From an uncultured Apibacter sp. (GTDB lineage: Bacteria > Bacteroidota > Bacteroidia > Flavobacteriales > Weeksellaceae), in the NCBI GenBank assembly GCA_945280365.1, contig CALYQD010000008.1, positions 1 to 64,000 on the forward strand: DNA of 64,000 nucleotides. Direction: 5' to 3'. The position numbers and the translations under genes are program-made. Below are positions 63,118-64,000 of this stretch, piece after piece. Numbering within the stretch: the stretch's first letter is position 1; the number at the start of each line of letters is the position of its first letter. The notes below the pieces were generated by a model. The model did no database searches and had not been told where the DNA came from. It saw only the letters and a program-made list of their open reading frames with translations.

Positions 63118-63441
63118 TTATTTTTTAAGAAAACAAGTTTTTAAAACAATGCTTGATCCATCAATTTTACAATCTACCTCATCAGGGTTATCGGTAAGCC
63201 TAATACTCTTTACTTTGGTTCCTCTTTTAATAACCATGGAAGAACCCTTCACTTTAAGATCTTTAATTACTGTAACAGCATCTCCATCTTGAAGTTCAGT
63301 TCCGTTGCTATCCTTAACTACTGTATTATTTGCGGTTTCATCTCCTGACCATTCATAGAAACAATCGGGACATACATTAGAAGTACCGTCAAAATAAACA
63401 TTTTCCATTGAACATTTGGGGCACTTTAATACATCTGTCAT
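63118..63441 (-). CDS. zinc-ribbon protein YjdM/PhnA family
   Basis: A 107-residue cytosolic protein. It begins with a zinc ribbon of two CxxC pairs (CPKCSMENVYFDG and CPDCFYEW). The PhnA domain follows, with LQDGDAVTVIKDLKVKGSSMVIKRGTKVKSIRL, DCKIDGSSIVLKTCFLKK at the end. The family was named for alkylphosphonate use in E. coli, but the protein (YjdM) is not a phosphonate enzyme and its role is unsettled. It is monocistronic, with a -7 box (TATATTTG, minus strand, 63489-63482) 41 bases upstream. Confidence 0.9.
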   Translation of the reverse strand: MTDVLKCPKCSMENVYFDGTSNVCPDCFYEWSGDETANNTVVKDSNGTELQDGDAVTVIKDLKVKGSSMVIKRGTKVKSIRLTDNPDEVDCKIDGSSIVLKTCFLKK

Positions 63442-63481
63442 TATTTTTACATTTAATTGATTAACAAAATTAATTGGCCCA

Positions 63482-63489
63482 CAAATATA
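63482..63489 (-). promoter_or_regulatory. -7 box of the YjdM-type gene
   Basis: TATATTTG on the minus strand matches TAnnTTTG, 40 bases before the ATG at 63441. Confidence 0.45.
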
Positions 63490-63616
63490 ACTTTTTTAAA
63501 CTCGTAGAACAAATATTGAATAAACACTTATTTCCTGAGCTATTTTTATAAGTACTTACGTAAATTTTTTATCTATATAATCATAATTTATATATAAAGT
63601 TTCAGGTGGTGATAAG

Positions 63617-63647
63617 ATTCTTTAAGTCAAAAAAAAAGTTATCTTTG
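63617..63647 (+). promoter_or_regulatory. promoter of proB
   Basis: An exact -7 TATCTTTG (63640-63647) with a weak -33 ATTC (63617-63620) 19 bases upstream. It is 25 bases before the proB ATG. Confidence 0.5.
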
Positions 63648-63672
63648 TCTTAATCGGTCAAATTCATTTAGC

Positions 63673-64000
63673 ATGAAAGAAAGAATTGTTGTTAAGATAG
63701 GAAGTCAGCTGTTAACCCGTGAAGATGAAACACTTGATATTACACAAATGTCAAACTTAGTTGATCAAATTGCGGAGCTTCATAAAAATAATATGGAAAT
63801 TATTCTGGTATCTTCAGGAGCAGTAGCATCAGGACGAAATGAAATTAATACCCGAGCTAAGCTAGACAGTATTTCTGCACGTCAATTATATTCTGCGGTT
63901 GGACAGGTTAAATTAATTCATAGATATTATGATTTATTCAAACAACATGGTATCCTATGCGGACAAATTTTGGCAACCAAAGAAGACTTCTCTACTCGTC
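63673..64000 (+). CDS. proB: glutamate 5-kinase, 5' part only
   Basis: The first 109 codons of the proline-pathway kinase that phosphorylates glutamate. The N-terminus MKERIVVKIGSQLLTRED carries the nucleotide-binding KIGSxLL. Then come MEIILVSSGAVASGRNEI (the substrate-binding SSGAVxxG) and the conserved ARQLYSAVGQVKLIHRYYDLF, with GQILATKEDFSTR at the edge. It is cut off by the end of the window, so downstream organisation (proA, fusion) cannot be seen. Identification is firm for this family. Confidence 0.92.
   Translation, partial: MKERIVVKIGSQLLTREDETLDITQMSNLVDQIAELHKNNMEIILVSSGAVASGRNEINTRAKLDSISARQLYSAVGQVKLIHRYYDLFKQHGILCGQILATKEDFSTR

Noticed and set aside
1..64000. CRISPR array, prophage, intact insertion sequence, rRNA operon
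   Set aside because: No regularly spaced direct repeats, phage structural genes, transposase or rRNA sequence was recognised on reading either strand. The only tyrosine recombinase is the housekeeping XerD type.

Overview
The window is chromosomal DNA from a low-GC member of the Bacteroidota, most likely class Flavobacteriia. The sequence is about 30% GC by eye. Supporting signs are a type IX secretion (T9SS) C-terminal sorting domain, a flavobacterial-type LptD, bacillithiol synthesis (bshA), a LeuRS with an insertion next to KMSKS, and Bacteroidota promoters of the TTTG-N19/20-TAnnTTTG type. A Weeksellaceae-like genus would fit, but the genus cannot be fixed from the sequence alone.

Layout. 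1-4.1 kb: a large secreted T9SS cargo protein and an unrelated small cytosolic protein. 4.3-7.2 kb: leuS with its terminator. 7.2-8.0 kb: the decayed remains of a short-chain dehydrogenase. 8.2-10.8 kb: a SAM-I riboswitch with a visible attenuator, controlling a cystathionine gamma-synthase-type enzyme and homoserine dehydrogenase. 10.9-14.6 kb: minus-strand genes bshA, an esterase, pcm and a DMT transporter. 14.8-18.2 kb: the str operon rpsL-rpsG-fusA-rpsJ, closed by a strong terminator directly after rpsJ. 18.3-24.2 kb: an orphan ORF, a formyltransferase-fold protein, a membrane metallophosphoesterase, tlpA-like-glmM, and two small lipoproteins. 24.6-24.8 kb: twin tRNA-Asp genes. 25.1-29.3 kb: an M49 peptidase lipoprotein, then overlapping rlmH, CPBP protease and rdgB-type genes. 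29.8-34.6 kb: a secreted class II cyclic-nucleotide phosphodiesterase, asnB, a glycosyltransferase and a GNAT-YoaP protein. 34.6-40.8 kb: amidase and lptD divergently arranged, ridA-like, a small membrane protein, a YkgJ-type cysteine-cluster protein and xerD. 41.1-42.6 kb: a MazG-like hydrolase overlapping aroA.

42.7-53.7 kb is a surface-polysaccharide locus. It holds two GT2 glycosyltransferases flanking an EpsG-type polymerase, then 1.46 kb of decayed DNA, then a WecA/MraY-type initiating transferase, a DegT/PglE-type aminotransferase, a 4,6-dehydratase, a Wza-type lipoprotein and a Wzc-type tyrosine autokinase with a (Gly-Tyr)9 tail. The dehydratase/aminotransferase pair would make a 4-amino-4,6-dideoxy sugar nucleotide for the first or an early residue. 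No Wzx flippase is visible here. 53.8-64 kb returns to household genes: a HI0933-type flavoprotein, a DUF4919-like secreted protein, upp, rpiB, uvrA, a TRIC-type channel, an Rrf2 regulator with an NAD(P)-binding oxidoreductase, a YjdM/PhnA zinc-ribbon protein, and the start of proB, which runs off the end.

No CRISPR array, rRNA, intact insertion sequence or prophage was seen. The most interesting items are the riboswitch attenuator, the two pseudogenes, the polysaccharide locus with its GY-repeat kinase, the inverted-repeat operator at the Rrf2 promoter, and several decayed or orphan coding stretches. I did not find a convincing wholly new system.
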